DNA of 37,351 nt from F0422 sp003992255 (GCF_003992255.1 NZ_RQVA01000019.1:1-37351); one strand, 5' to 3'; counted from the first letter of the stretch, positions 19,301 to 23,363 are shown. Notes: generated from the sequence alone by a model not told the origin. Translations and numbers: made by a program.

Positions 19301-20989
19301 CACAGTAGATGTTGTGTTATCTGTGTCTACCACAGCTGTTGTGCCATTGCCATCCTCAAAGTTCACAGTATCATATGGTTTTACGAAATCTCTTTCTTCA
19401 CTGTTATTTTGTAAGTTCCAGCCAGCTTGTAATACATCGCCCACTGTGGCTGCATTGTTTTTAATAGTACTTGCATTATTAGGTGCTGTTGCATTAGTCG
19501 TTGGTTCTGCACTATTTGGTTTAGCACCTTCTAGGTTGCCCGCTACATTGGCAATAACATTGCCACCATTATTTAAGCCATTTTTTGTTACAGATACTGG
19601 TTTTTTACCATTAGCAACAGGTGTGATTGTTACACCGTCACCATTAATCGTTGTTACATCACCTGCAGTATTTTTGAACTCAGCACTTGTTAAGCCTGCG
19701 AGTTCTTTTGACAACCTAAAGCGAATACTACTTGTATTCTCATACGTTACACCAATATTATTATCAGATAATTTTTCTTTATCTGCGCCACCTAGTAAGT
19801 TCAAACGACTATCTGCCATACTTTTAGCAACTACTTTTTTCTTAAGGGCATCCGCACTCTTTTGCGCTGCTTCTACCCCTTCAATTTTACCCGCTGTAGA
19901 ATCATCAGCTCCGTAAAAATACACAGGATCGGCTGTCAAATGTTTCAATACACCATAGAACTGGGAACCATTGATGGCATCTGTAGAGTTTTCCGAAACA
20001 TTGCCTGCTGCCACGTGTTTCAATTGACGTTCATAGTCTGCCTTACCGAAGGACACCACGTCACCAGCAAGGGTATTTTTCCCACCTGCCCAGGTAAACT
20101 TAAGATCATTGATTGTTGCATCTACTTCTTTTGTGCCTGGTGCTTCCGTAGTGGCACCACCACCGATAGCTACGGCATTATCTCGAGTTGCTGTGGCACC
20201 TGAACCGATAGCTACAGCATTGACACGATCAGCATTAGCTCCCGTACCCAACGCTAATGAAATATCGCCCGCCACAGCTTTTACACCGATTGCTACTGCA
20301 GCCTCCTTTGACGTAGTATCTTGATATACTTTCGGTCCCAAACTTTGACCTGTCAATGCTTTATATGCCTTACCAATCGACTCCGTTTTCCTATTCCCTT
20401 CCAAGTCTGTATAGGTAGTTTCGATTTCATCTGTTTTATCCACATCATCATTACCGATAGCAATAGAGGAGTTACCTCTTGCAATCGTGTTTGAGCCAAT
20501 GGCGATAGACTGATCTCCATACGCACGAGCGCCTTCACCAGCCTTACGCCCTGACCCAATCGCTACAGATTGATTAAAGGCACCATCTTTCGGTGGATTA
20601 CCAGCAGAATCGTGATCATCGTAACCAGCCGAGGCATTTGTACCGATAACTACATTTCTACTACCCACACTACCACTGTAATCACCAATATGAACAGATT
20701 CGTCACCAGCTTTGGTAATAGCATCACCAATAGTAATCCCATTAGAAGATACTGTCGACTTATTTGCTGATATAGTAGTACCATCAGCCGCACCAATCAG
20801 CACCGTCGCCTCTACTCGATCTACATTCATAACCGCCGGTGCCACAGCCACAGCCATGGACATCGCCGCCGTAGACATAACAATCGCTTTTGCCTTGTTG
20901 CGACCTACACGCTTTGCCATCTCTGATACGACTACATAGCAGCCCTTTGTCTTACTCCAAATTACTTTATATATACGGTTCAATCCCAT
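4400..20989 (-). CDS. Giant trimeric autotransporter adhesin (YadA-like), complete, 5529 residues
   Basis: Starts at ATG 20989 behind AAGGAGGAAG. Residues 1-61 are an extended signal peptide (MGLNRIYKVIWSKTKGCY, hydrophobic core, probable cut after VEA). Head repeats of the SIAIG/AVAIG type span about 110-290, followed by FTWAGG and the neck STDAINGSQF near 340. A stalk of about 5000 residues repeats modules with NNAATVGDVLNAGWNLQ, DFVKPYDTVNF, GLTSAEFKDG, NGLNNGGNPITNV and ATVGDLRNMGW. A Gly/Asp-rich segment and 17-residue repeats lie near 5040-5150. The membrane anchor runs from GISAGMQQIHNVAPGT (about 5348) to ASVTWKFG (5463). Unusually, 66 more residues follow the barrel, with a heptad-like coiled coil ending LIEKA. 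Family knowledge: surface fibre, adhesion. Partner unknown. Frame is uninterrupted despite extreme repetition. Confidence 0.96.
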   Translation of the reverse strand: MGLNRIYKVIWSKTKGCYVVVSEMAKRVGRNKAKAIVMSTAAMSMAVAVAPAVMNVDRVEATVLIGAADGTTISANKSTVSSNGITIGDAITKAGDESVHIGDYSGSVGSRNVVIGTNASAGYDDHDSAGNPPKDGAFNQSVAIGSGRKAGEGARAYGDQSIAIGSNTIARGNSSIAIGNDDVDKTDEIETTYTDLEGNRKTESIGKAYKALTGQSLGPKVYQDTTSKEAAVAIGVKAVAGDISLALGTGANADRVNAVAIGSGATATRDNAVAIGGGATTEAPGTKEVDATINDLKFTWAGGKNTLAGDVVSFGKADYERQLKHVAAGNVSENSTDAINGSQFYGVLKHLTADPVYFYGADDSTAGKIEGVEAAQKSADALKKKVVAKSMADSRLNLLGGADKEKLSDNNIGVTYENTSSIRFRLSKELAGLTSAEFKNTAGDVTTINGDGVTITPVANGKKPVSVTKNGLNNGGNVIANVAGNLEGAKPNSAEPTTNATAPNNASTIKNNAATVGDVLQAGWNLQNNSEERDFVKPYDTVNFEDGNGTTAVVDTDNTTSTVKYNVNLGNGLDKTKDNKITVKPADKSLEVNKNGVKVKTDGTTITTEDSGLTVVTGEIEPVTTGTNLGTVKVTDGDAGKIATVDSVVKAVNNAAFTLKASADGGTLNANSTAKATGELIKAGNTIEMIAGKNLEVKHNKNGKITFATVENPSFNTVQIGDDGPKFSATAGGNISVSDKDGTNPVKITNVKDGDISKTSKDAINGSQFHAVAKNTIKLAGQNGTDTATETAGQELDKKDGIKFTVKSSDGKLLDITADANGDTITITPKTGTITTTGGVPTAVTTNGKLVTVDEVVNALKDLGWKATAGTDGTGKIIGDEPTEKLIKAGDTVTFKAGDNLAIKQDGKNFIYSLNPALTGLTSAEFKDGDNKVKITPTGITITKPAGTTENTVTLNQNGLNNGGNPITNVAGNLQGAKAGTDAPTTNATAPTLGAGADEVNKNNAATVGDVLNAGWNLQEKGVAKDFVKPYDTVNFIDGDGTSVAVATTNDGRTSTVKYSVNLGNGLEKTTDNKITVKPADKSLEVTTAGLKAKTDNTTITTGDSGLKVVTGGIEAGTTPGTMKVTNGDTGKIATVDSVVDAVNSAAFTLKASAITGGTRNTGSTVTATGESIKAGNTIEMIAGKNLDVTHNTNGKIIFATVENPSFSTVQIGNSEGPKFSATADGNIKVSDKDDTKPVKITNVADGTISDNSKDAINGSQIHKLVNKAIKLAGQNGSEVAGETEPQTLTQQDPIKFTVKSSDGSLLHVEAAGSTITLTPKTGTITTTGGVPTATTTNGKLVTADEVVNALTEMGWKATAGTDGTGTMIGTGAAEELIKAGNTVTFKAGDNLSIKQDGKNFIYSLKTDLTGLTSAEFKDGNDNTVKITPNGVSFKKPNATDADTVTLNQNGLNNGGNPITNVAGNLQGAKAGTDAPTTNATAPSLGTGTDQVNKNNAATVGDVLNAGWNLQEKGVAKDFVKPYDTVNFMDGDGTSVAVGTDGTTSTVKYSVNTGDGLEKNKDNKITVKAGDKSLEVSDAGVAVKKADKSLEVTDDGLKVKTDNTTIKTGDTGLTVNTGTINKVTEGNTAGTVVAKTGDENKIATVSNVVEAINNAAWTATSAATSAGELGATATNQLVKAGDKVTFEADKNIKITQDAGKFTFATKDNVTFTTVQVGGDQGPKFSNTDAGDIKVSGSDNTTPVKITNVQDGDISADSKDAINGSQFHAVAKNKIKLAGQNGTSAATETDEQELDKKGGIKFTVKSSDGTLLDVAAKGDTITLTPKTATITTGKDGVPTANTDDGKLVTADNLVKALTEMGWKATAGTDGTGTMIGAGATEELIKAGNTVTFKAGDNLSIKQEGKNFIYSLKTELTGLTSAEFKDGKNNKVNITPEGITITKPADPTAGTPENTVTLNQNGLNNGGNPITNVTSNLVNYSDPVVNGKAPVRNELRKFDNNAVPNTNVATVGDLRNMGWVVSSNKTTGDLGNPYSETVKNADEVKFVGTGLATVSGKTENGVRTITVDVESKTAINAVTYTKTDGTKVYPVEGPNGTTYHTTPEGKGQNDETVDGSNVITSVNGPKGTKTPSTLTNVKSNLPDTKNSDTANTADAPSNATKVQAAPNTTNTTGDTYVNPNNAATVSDVLNAGWNLQGNSAAVDFVKAYDTVNFINGEGTTATVESTDGKTSTVKYNVNLGNGLAKNDANQITVKPADSSLVVDAAGVKVNTGTINNVTTGDKPGTVAPNTDDDTKLATVGNVVSAINNAAWTATSAKTEAGELGAAATNQLVKAGDKVTFEADKNIKITQDAGKFTFATKDNVTFTTVQVGGDQGPKFSKTDAGDIKVSGSDNTTPVKITNVQDGDISADSKDAINGSQFHAVAKNKIKLAGQNGTSAATETDEQELDKKGGIKFTVKSSDGTLLDVAAKGDTITLTPKTATITTGKDGVPTANTDDGKLVTADNLVKALTEMGWKATAGTDGTGTMIGAGATEELIKAGNTVTFKAGDNLSIKQEGKNFIYSLKTELTGLTSAEFKDGKNNKVNITPEGITITKPADPTAGTPENTVTLNQNGLNNGGNPITNVAGNLQGAKPNSTEPTTSATAPTLGTEANQVNKNNAATVGDVLQAGWNLQNNGTAKDFVKPYDTVNFVNGGNTTAVVTTNAEGTVSDVTFNVTGLPVTYTTEDGAPVSKVGDKYYKVNDKGQPISDAGKPAVGKNNDGKLVDENNNVIEPVDTTKPLKTALVNPTPAGDKPNTTTATQLGNVTSGLDKYGDQVNNADVPGTTDKNRGLVDLSKPTNGDAPKVSDNTAATVGDLRNMGWIVSSNKTTGADGTVTTDEYSATVKNANEVKFVGEGTAIVSGKTENDVRTITVKVDDQTSTNNAVTPVVYTKEDGTQVYPTNKKDKQGHPIFNTKADGSGDEVPSNQVITSVNGPEGTTNPTTLSNVKSNLPDTKNSDTTNTATDPSNATTSKAAPNTTNKAGDAYVNPNNAATVGDVLNAGWNLQGNGTAVDFVKPYDTVNFVNGLHTTAVVSTVDGKTSNVTYNVTGLPITYTDKDGNPVSKIGDKYYKVNEQGQPVDANGKPATKINEKGVPVGEDGQPISEVNITNNPLKTSLVNPTPETNKTGTTSPTTLDNVTSKLENYKDAPVNGKDPVRNSLVNLSKPENGQPNVSDNTVATVGDLRNMGWIVSSNKTTGENGAVTADEYSATVKNANEVKFVGEGTAIVSGKTEGDVRTITVKVDDQTSTNNAVTPVVYTDKDGKQVYPTGKVGPDGNQIFNTKPDGKGEEVTGPVKTTINGPKGTNSPTSLNNVKNNIPNVNDGSKTITDTDGNETAGDVTNINKAPLTAEEAAALANPKTKEGQTNPKYIGNNAATVSDVLNAGWNLQNNGTAKDFVKPYDTVNFRNGGNTTVTVTTDDNLTSHVQVNVTGLPVSNTITDPTTGKQVPVVKVGDAFYRANPDGTPDIARNDKGEPTNGYVRANDGKLYPRENVTVTPPTDANGTPTITPNTGATPTTVNTNLVNPNVDNTTNEPGNNVSTPNQLGNVANGANTFNAVDADGKDYVKANNGKYYEPSKVNADGSLKEGTNATADAKNPLILANDGKWYPADKVSDKGTPEAGATAVENPLAPKNAAGEPLVQAKDGKWYKPSDLQPNGTPTPTAKPQDNAINNKAGLVDFSNSNPNNVATIGDLQNMGWVVSAQGNSYSDQVRNTNEVKFVGEGTAIVTGKTDDKGVRTITVKVDDQVSTNNSVTPVVYTDKDGKTVYPIKDDKGNVTYHTTPDGKGPDDKVISNGDVNTSINGPKDDQGNTRPASLSNVKNNIPAVNDENKTITDADGKVKPDAGNVENINKAPMTAKDAADLLKPMKDGKANPNFVGNNAATVSDVLNAGWNLQNNGAARDFVKPFDTVNFVNGVNTTAVVTTSEDGTTSNVTYNVTGLPVTYTTADGTPVSKIGDKYYKVNDKGQPIDEQGNPSTKVNNNGEPIDGNGNVINAIDTAANPLKTSLVNPAPEANKTGTTSPTTLDNVTSKLANYSDPDVNGKAPVRNNLVDLSKPENGQPNVSDNTVATVGDLRNMGWIVSSDKTTGETDKAYTDTVKNANEVKFVGEGTAIVSGKTDDKGVRTITVKVDDQVSTNNSVTPVNYTKADGTKVYPKMVTNPDTGKEELKFFEHPDGSGAEVPKGDVVTSINGPEGTTSPTTLKNVKNNIPNVNDGSKTITNPDGTEKAGDVENINKAPLTAEDAAKLSNPKTADGAANPNYIGNNAATVSDVLNAGWNLQNNGESRDFVKPYDTVNFINGLGTTAVVTTREGNTTSDVTFNVKAANGSVTVDEDGVKVTTGEMKPAVDANQKETGAIATPVDPTTAKQLKDTLDAAVKELATAKDALKTAETALAAKPNDPALQKDVEDKKAQVAEKQTPVNDAQKAHDDAGLNKVATVQNVAEAINNSGFNLKTSADGGEKLTTGSKNDGELIKPGNTVEMVAGNNLTVKQDEHGKITYATKDDVTFKTVDTGTLNVGSPNTYTDGKGNTYTKVGENYYKPADVENGVPKQGATPVDVTTTPVTPVSPVTMKAEAAKPATNNATDAQPSSALNVTSKDGKPTQITGVGSTLNTKTVDTTPTGTEPGTTPNTTPTNLVDLEGTKDAPVNKNAAATVGDLQNMGWVVSAKDGNGYKDVVKNANVVDFKGDQGVTVTGKTLADGTREITVGIKEGEVTNKVTITHGDGSKTDAVKIGDNYYKVDKDGKPIGFDKDENGKPAGTPLKVDPNTDKVTNAGAGVVTGNAVANAIQDSGWNVGIGSTDKDFSKDAKVYDKVNPNDDVKFANGANTNVSMVTVDALNEDGTKKATTYVKVDINRDLKIDSVTTGGTATDKNGNNLVKVGDQYYKEGDVTIVTNPDGTTTVTPKENAKAVPPADVIPPKDGAMIVKNADGKDVVSATVGKDGNGAFGINGKDGKNGISMTAKDGQGTIGVNGKDGKSTTIAGDTITIKDKDNNATNIGVNTITLVDKAGNTTTTTADKSEIKDAAGNINTNTATGNTLKDPNGNTHTSTASTSELKDKDGNTNTSTPTTNVLKDTNGNTNTSAATGTTYKDKDDNKTVVGPKEINISDKSGENTASLTNKDLLLNAKDPNTGVDKTSHVSGDKIAFTTTDEMEKVVDKDGKPVIDPATGKQKEVVKMEKVFDKDGKPVIDPATGKQKEVVKNPGNSTEYTNEGLKVIPNSTVARDVNGNPTFLDKDGKPVMKDTDGKYKYVGQDGKPGDKYDGAVGVLKPNVVDNTRVISFGMDKPVLDKNGKPVTGPDGNPVMTEGISAGMQQIHNVAPGTKDTDGVNVSQLRGTTININNRMNRMGAQAAALAGLQSIQYDPLEPTQISAGLGHYKGSSALALGVNHFKNESTMFHMGASYNGHGDETMMNASVTWKFGARADETAVKDTFRQGPISSAYTLQDKVSALEAQNKIQKDQLEELKALNEKQQEQIAELFKRLIEKA
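5549..5855 (-). repeat. 51-bp (17-residue) tandem repeats
   Basis: Five consecutive 17-residue units plus a degenerate sixth, pattern (L/I)KDxxGNTxTxTATxxx: units start LVDKAGNT, IKDAAGNI, LKDPNGNT, LKDKDGNT, LKDTNGNT and YKDKDDNK. They lie between a Gly-rich NGKDGK segment and the membrane anchor of the large adhesin, so they are probably stalk close to the cell surface. Confidence 0.85.
13131..13990 (-). repeat. Segmental duplication within the large adhesin, copy 1
   Basis: Matches 15087-15946 at an offset of 1956 bp (652 codons). The first 572 bases (13131-13702) look identical by eye, with only scattered changes after that. It encodes stalk modules GLTSAEFKDG, NIKITQDAGK and DAINGSQF. 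The identity is much higher than between other modules, so the event is recent or kept homogeneous by gene conversion. Confidence 0.85.
15087..15946 (-). repeat. Segmental duplication within the large adhesin, copy 2
   Basis: Second copy of the block at 13131-13990, same frame. The first difference I see is at 15659 (t, against a at 13703). Confidence 0.85.
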
Positions 20990-21256
20990 AAATTCTTCCT
21001 CCTTCAGTACTCCCTGTACTCCCTGTACTGTCTATACAACATGTAAACTCTACAACACTCCTCTATAGGATACTATTTGCATTAGGTTCACTTATATCAC
21101 GATGTAGCATACTGTAATAAAACTACAAATAAACCTTCGGTTCCCCCAAGGTTTTAACGTGAAAAGCAATCTATTCGTGAACTATGTATCTCTTCTACCA
21201 TTCGTGGATAGTCTGTATTACAAAATATATTGCATCAACCAAGTTCAACTTATTTC
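20990..21256 (-). promoter_or_regulatory. Leader of the large adhesin mRNA
   Basis: About 265 untranslated bases homologous to 3483-3726, including AACTACAAATAAACCT and a stem-loop at 21133-21152 in which seven of eight stem positions can pair. Conservation of an untranslated leader between paralogues suggests a shared post-transcriptional control. Confidence 0.5.
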
Positions 21257-21262
21257 GATATT

Positions 21263-21291
21263 ATTATATATGAATTTCTATACAATAGCAA
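21263..21291 (-). promoter_or_regulatory. Predicted promoter of the large adhesin gene
   Basis: Read on minus: TTGCTA at 21291-21286, 17 bases, TATAAT at 21268-21263. Same position and spacer sequence as the promoter at 3733-3761. Confidence 0.65.
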
Positions 21292-21680
21292 GTATAATTC
21301 GGGAAATATCCTTATATATATTGACTTTACGATATTTATCGATATCTTTTTACACACTATTTCCACTTCATTTTTCTTTCATTTTTGGTTATAAATTCAT
21401 ATTTATATTGATTTTTATTCATTATATAGGTGTTTGATGAGAGTTTATGAATTTTTATTCTCCTATATTTTTAAATGGCATTACCTATATCACATTCACA
21501 CACTTCTTACCCCCCCCCTTTTTATTCAAAATGTTTATTTTAATACAAAAACATATACTATTTATTTATGAATTTTAGCCTTATTTTTCTATGATACTCA
21601 TCATGAATTAGAAATTATATATTTCTTTTTTCCCAACACAAAATCTCCAAAACGTAAATATACCTATGATACTTCAGAGC
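21292..21680. other. AT-rich spacer with a run of nine C
   Basis: No supported gene; a plus-strand open frame through 21159-21437 is AT-rich chance sequence without a ribosome site. A homopolymer of nine C lies at 21510-21518 and is absent from the homologous spacer of the other adhesin gene. Confidence 0.55.
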
Positions 21681-21684
21681 TCCT

Positions 21685-21740
21685 TTGTCCTGCACCTATA
21701 ACCTATACTATAATTAAGACAACAAAGAAGTTTGCAGATG
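21685..21740 (+). pseudogene. Remnant of a deleted peptide/antisense-RNA cassette
   Basis: The plus promoter of the cassettes is preserved (TTGTCC at 21685, 18 bases, TATAAT at 21709-21714, then TTAAGACAACAAAGAAG as in 22984-23000). The next bases are TTTGCAGATGATACCGCCACAAG, which belong to the right flank of an intact cassette (compare 23330-23352). The antisense RNA body, peptide gene and minus promoter are missing, as if removed by one deletion. Confidence 0.6.
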
Positions 21741-21802
21741 ATACCGCCACAAGCTCCCTGATAATCAGTTCAAGATAGCATAGTCGTGCTCTTTCCTTCC
21801 TC

Positions 21803-22139
21803 TGAGGAACGCCGTTACGAGTAGTAGCCTTTGTGGCGTTCCTTTCTACCTAAATCAAGCAACCCCAAGAAGAGCGTGGTATATCCCAGAGTAAACCTCA
21901 GTGTAACGTAAGTTTACGGCGGGATGTGCCACGCTCTTCCAATCCCCTGAGGAACGCCGTTAAGCGTAGCAACCTTTGTGGCGTTCCCTTTCTACCTAAC
22001 ATACACAAACGCAAGAAGACCGTAACATACCCCTGAACAAACCTACCGTAGGATCAGTTTGAGAAGGGGTGTGTTACGGTCTTCCCTTTATCTTATTTAA
22101 TTACGAATGCCACAAGGCTACATAGCGTCACAAGTGACG
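21803..22139. repeat. Composite hairpin repeat, double copy
   Basis: Contains GGAACGCC hairpins at 21803-21845 and 21948-21990, long hairpins at 21870-21938 and 22016-22083, and the tail ttacgaatgccacaaggct ending in CGTCACAAGTGACG. The tail abuts the plus promoter of cassette A. Both long stems end in TCTT followed by CC and Ts on plus, so they may act as terminators. Confidence 0.7.
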
Positions 22140-22168
22140 TTGTATTTGACACAAAACTATGCTATACT
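22140..22168 (+). promoter_or_regulatory. Cassette A antisense-RNA promoter
   Basis: TTGTAT at 22140-22145, 17 bases, TATACT at 22163-22168 with an extended TGC before it. Confidence 0.6.
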
Positions 22169-22177
22169 TGGAGTATC

Positions 22178-22215
22178 AAAAAGAGAGCCATCAACGTGCG
22201 GTTAGCGTTAGGCTC
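22178..22215 (-). terminator. Terminator of cassette A peptide mRNA
   Basis: Read on minus: GAGCC, 21 bases, GGCTC, then TCTTTTTG. This would end the mRNA after it has crossed the whole antisense RNA gene. Confidence 0.55.
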
Positions 22216-22244
22216 ATCTCAAGACAATAACAAAGATGAAATTT

Positions 22245-22288
22245 GCCTAACGTGTGAGGTGGTCAGACCTCTTTACGTTAGGCTTTTT
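22245..22288 (+). terminator. Terminator of cassette A antisense RNA
   Basis: GCCTAACGT at 22245-22253 pairs with ACGTTAGGC at 22275-22283, with inner stem GAGGT and ACCTC, followed by five T. Confidence 0.85.
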
Positions 22289-22299
22289 CATTAATCGAT

Positions 22300-22377
22300 T
22301 TATTTCAACCAATCAATGAGATGTACTAGTAATTTTAGAATTAAAATCAATAGATCAAATTTTCTAAACTTTTTCAT
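22300..22377 (-). CDS. Cassette A: 25-residue hydrophobic peptide (putative type I toxin)
   Basis: ATG 22377 to TAA 22300, with a strong AGGAGGAGGTGG site. Residues 1-7 are MKKFRKF (basic), 8-24 are Leu/Ile-rich enough to span or lie in a membrane, and the end is DWLK. The mRNA starts near 22438; a hairpin CTTCCT-loop-AGGAGG covers the ribosome site. The mRNA ends are complementary to each other. These traits match type I toxins such as the holin-like, TxpA and BsrG families; the resemblance is in size, layout and composition, and no activity can be proven. It has three paralogues downstream on plus coordinates (23110, 23708, 24264). A modulin-like secreted peptide is an alternative. Confidence 0.65.
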   Translation of the reverse strand: MKKFRKFDLLILILKLLVHLIDWLK

Positions 22378-22444
22378 AGTACCACCTCCTCCTATAACAG
22401 GAAGAGATGAGCCTAACAACACGTCAATGGCTCTTACATTTTTT

Positions 22445-22473
22445 ATTATAGCACAATCTATTCGTATTGTTTA
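22445..22473 (-). promoter_or_regulatory. Cassette A peptide promoter
   Basis: Read on minus: TAAACA at 22473-22468, 17 bases, TATAAT at 22450-22445 with extended TGC. Identical layout in cassettes B and D. Confidence 0.65.
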
Positions 22474-22591
22474 CATGAACTTAATACCATGCCGAACAGC
22501 AAACTAAACAAAGCCCAAGTATACAAATGATATCGCTACAAGCCCCCTGATGATTGGTTTAAGATGGCATCTCATGCTCATTCCTTCCGCT

Positions 22592-22632
22592 GAGGAACTC
22601 CGTTACGAGTAGTAGCCTTTGTGGCGTTCCTT
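22592..22632. repeat. Composite hairpin repeat, GGAACKCC part only
   Basis: Only the first hairpin of the composite repeat (GAGGAACTCCGTTACGAG, then TTTGTGGCGTTCC). The long hairpin normally following is replaced by the candidate small RNA gene at 22655-22801. Confidence 0.65.
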
Positions 22633-22654
22633 TCTAGCTAAATCACACAAATGC

Positions 22655-22682
22655 AAAAAACCCCATTCTTTTGAATGGAGTC
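22655..22682 (-). terminator. Intrinsic terminator of the candidate small RNA
   Basis: Read on minus: CTCCATTC, AAAA loop, GAATGGGG, then six T. Strong canonical terminator. Confidence 0.85.
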
Positions 22683-22801
22683 TAACTATTTGAGCTCGAA
22701 CACTTATTGAGTCGCATATCGAGTAGCGACAACCATTTGAACTTAATCTTATTTTAGTTGCTTATTAAGTAACAACAAATACTAGAGATAGTACTATCTC
22801 T
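22655..22801 (-). ncRNA. Candidate small non-coding RNA, about 147 nt
   Basis: Lies between a predicted promoter (22808-22836) and a strong terminator. From the 5' end it holds a perfect 18-base palindrome AGAGATAGTACTATCTCT (22784-22801), a stem GTTGTT...AAGCAAC (22757-22776), a stem GTCGC...GCGAC (22711-22730) and the terminator hairpin. The only open frame is 10 codons without a ribosome site. It is unrelated to the four cassettes around it. I do not recognise a known RNA family. Confidence 0.5.
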
Positions 22802-22807
22802 AATAAC

Positions 22808-22836
22808 AGTGTACGCATTGAAAAAGATAAAGTCAA
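22808..22836 (-). promoter_or_regulatory. Predicted promoter of the candidate small RNA
   Basis: Read on minus: TTGACT at 22836-22831, 17 bases, TACACT at 22813-22808. The predicted start falls at the first base of the 5' hairpin. Confidence 0.5.
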
Positions 22837-22860
22837 TAATAAAATCTATATCCATCCCCT

Positions 22861-22953
22861 GAGGAATGCCGTTACGAGTAGTAGCCTTTGTGGCGTTCTC
22901 TTACTACCTAAATCACACAAATGCAAAAGACTGCATAGCGGAACAAGTAACGA
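22861..22953. repeat. Composite hairpin repeat lacking the long hairpin
   Basis: GAGGAATGCC hairpin at 22861-22902 joined directly to a degenerate tail (ctgcatagcggaacaagtaacg). An internal deletion form of the repeat. Confidence 0.65.
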
Positions 22954-22983
22954 TTGTATTGCACCTACAACCTATGCTATAAT
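22954..22983 (+). promoter_or_regulatory. Cassette B antisense-RNA promoter
   Basis: TTGTAT at 22954-22959, 18 bases, TATAAT at 22978-22983 with extended TGC. Confidence 0.65.
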
Positions 22984-22992
22984 TAAGTCAAC

Positions 22993-23030
22993 AAAAGAAG
23001 AGCCACCGACGTGTAGCTGGCGTTAGGCTC
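22993..23030 (-). terminator. Terminator of cassette B peptide mRNA
   Basis: Read on minus: GAGCC, loop, GGCTC, then TTCTTTTG. Confidence 0.5.
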
Positions 23031-23054
23031 ATCTCAGAAGAATAAAGAGAAATG

Positions 23055-23104
23055 GCCTAACGTGTATAAGTACTGCGAATACTTATTGTTACGTTAGGCT
23101 TTTT
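23055..23104 (+). terminator. Terminator of cassette B antisense RNA
   Basis: GCCTAACGT and ACGTTAGGC arms, inner stem ATAAGTA with TACTTAT, then five T. Confidence 0.87.
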
Positions 23105-23109
23105 CATTT

Positions 23110-23187
23110 CTATTGAAAGAAACGATAAATATCTATAATCAACTTCAAAAACTTTATCAATAAAGATAACTTTCTAAAATTTTTCAT
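23110..23187 (-). CDS. Cassette B: 25-residue hydrophobic basic peptide (putative type I toxin)
   Basis: ATG 23187 to TAG 23110 behind GGAGGAGGTGG. Starts MKNFRKLSLLIKFLKLIID and ends with aromatic residues and Gln. Lysines spaced among Leu/Ile give an amphipathic helix rather than a pure membrane span. The leader hairpin CTTCC-loop-GGAGG hides the ribosome site. Same cassette order and spacing as A, C and D. The peptide has diverged more than the non-coding parts, so the RNA architecture seems the better conserved feature. Function inferred only from architecture. Confidence 0.62.
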   Translation of the reverse strand: MKNFRKLSLLIKFLKLIIDIYRFFQ

Positions 23188-23254
23188 AGTACCACCTCCT
23201 CCCATAATAGGAAGAGATGAGCCTAACAACACGTCAATGACTCTTACAATTTTA

Positions 23255-23283
23255 ATTATAGCATAATCTATTCGTATTGTTTA
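23255..23283 (-). promoter_or_regulatory. Cassette B peptide promoter
   Basis: Read on minus: TAAACA at 23283-23278, 17 bases, TATAAT at 23260-23255, extended TGC. Confidence 0.65.
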
Positions 23284-23363
23284 TATGAACTTAATACCCT
23301 AGCGATCAGCAAACTAAGCAAATCGCAAGTTTGCAAATGTTACCGCCACAAGCCCCTTCCCCC

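Larger units (their letters stand above)
22175..22288 (+). ncRNA. Cassette A: antisense RNA (putative type I antitoxin)
   Basis: Runs from the predicted start to a strong terminator. It opens with AGAGCCATCAACGTG and GTTAGGCTCATCTC, sequences that also occur in the leader of the opposing mRNA. It is fully antisense to the 3' untranslated part of the peptide mRNA and does not reach the peptide codons. Convergent 3'-overlapping antitoxins of this kind are known for TxpA/RatA and BsrG/SR4; assignment here is by architecture. Confidence 0.6.
22990..23104 (+). ncRNA. Cassette B: antisense RNA (putative type I antitoxin)
   Basis: Same plan as in cassette A: AGAGCCACCGACGTG and GTTAGGCTCATCTC at the 5' end, a GGCCTAACG segment that can pair either back with CGTTAGGC or forward as the terminator arm, and a terminal hairpin. 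It is complementary to the 3' part of the opposing peptide mRNA. Confidence 0.6.

Noticed and set aside
18708..19916. Long plus-strand open frames opposite the adhesin genes (also 17217-18257 and 1366-2352)
   Set aside because: Antisense shadows of repetitive low-stop coding sequence; they repeat with the adhesin modules and have no ribosome sites.
21159..21437. Plus-strand 92-codon AT-rich hydrophobic frame
   Set aside because: No ribosome site, composition-driven, lies over the predicted adhesin promoter on the other strand.
22140..22473. Cassettes as miniature transposable elements with terminal inverted repeats
   Set aside because: The inverted ends include functional-looking promoters and leaders and are explained by RNA pairing. 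I see no target-site duplications or transposase. Not excluded as a way of spread.
22316..22507. Plus-strand 63-codon frame across cassette A
   Set aside because: Antisense to the peptide gene and its promoter; no ribosome site and not kept in the other cassettes.
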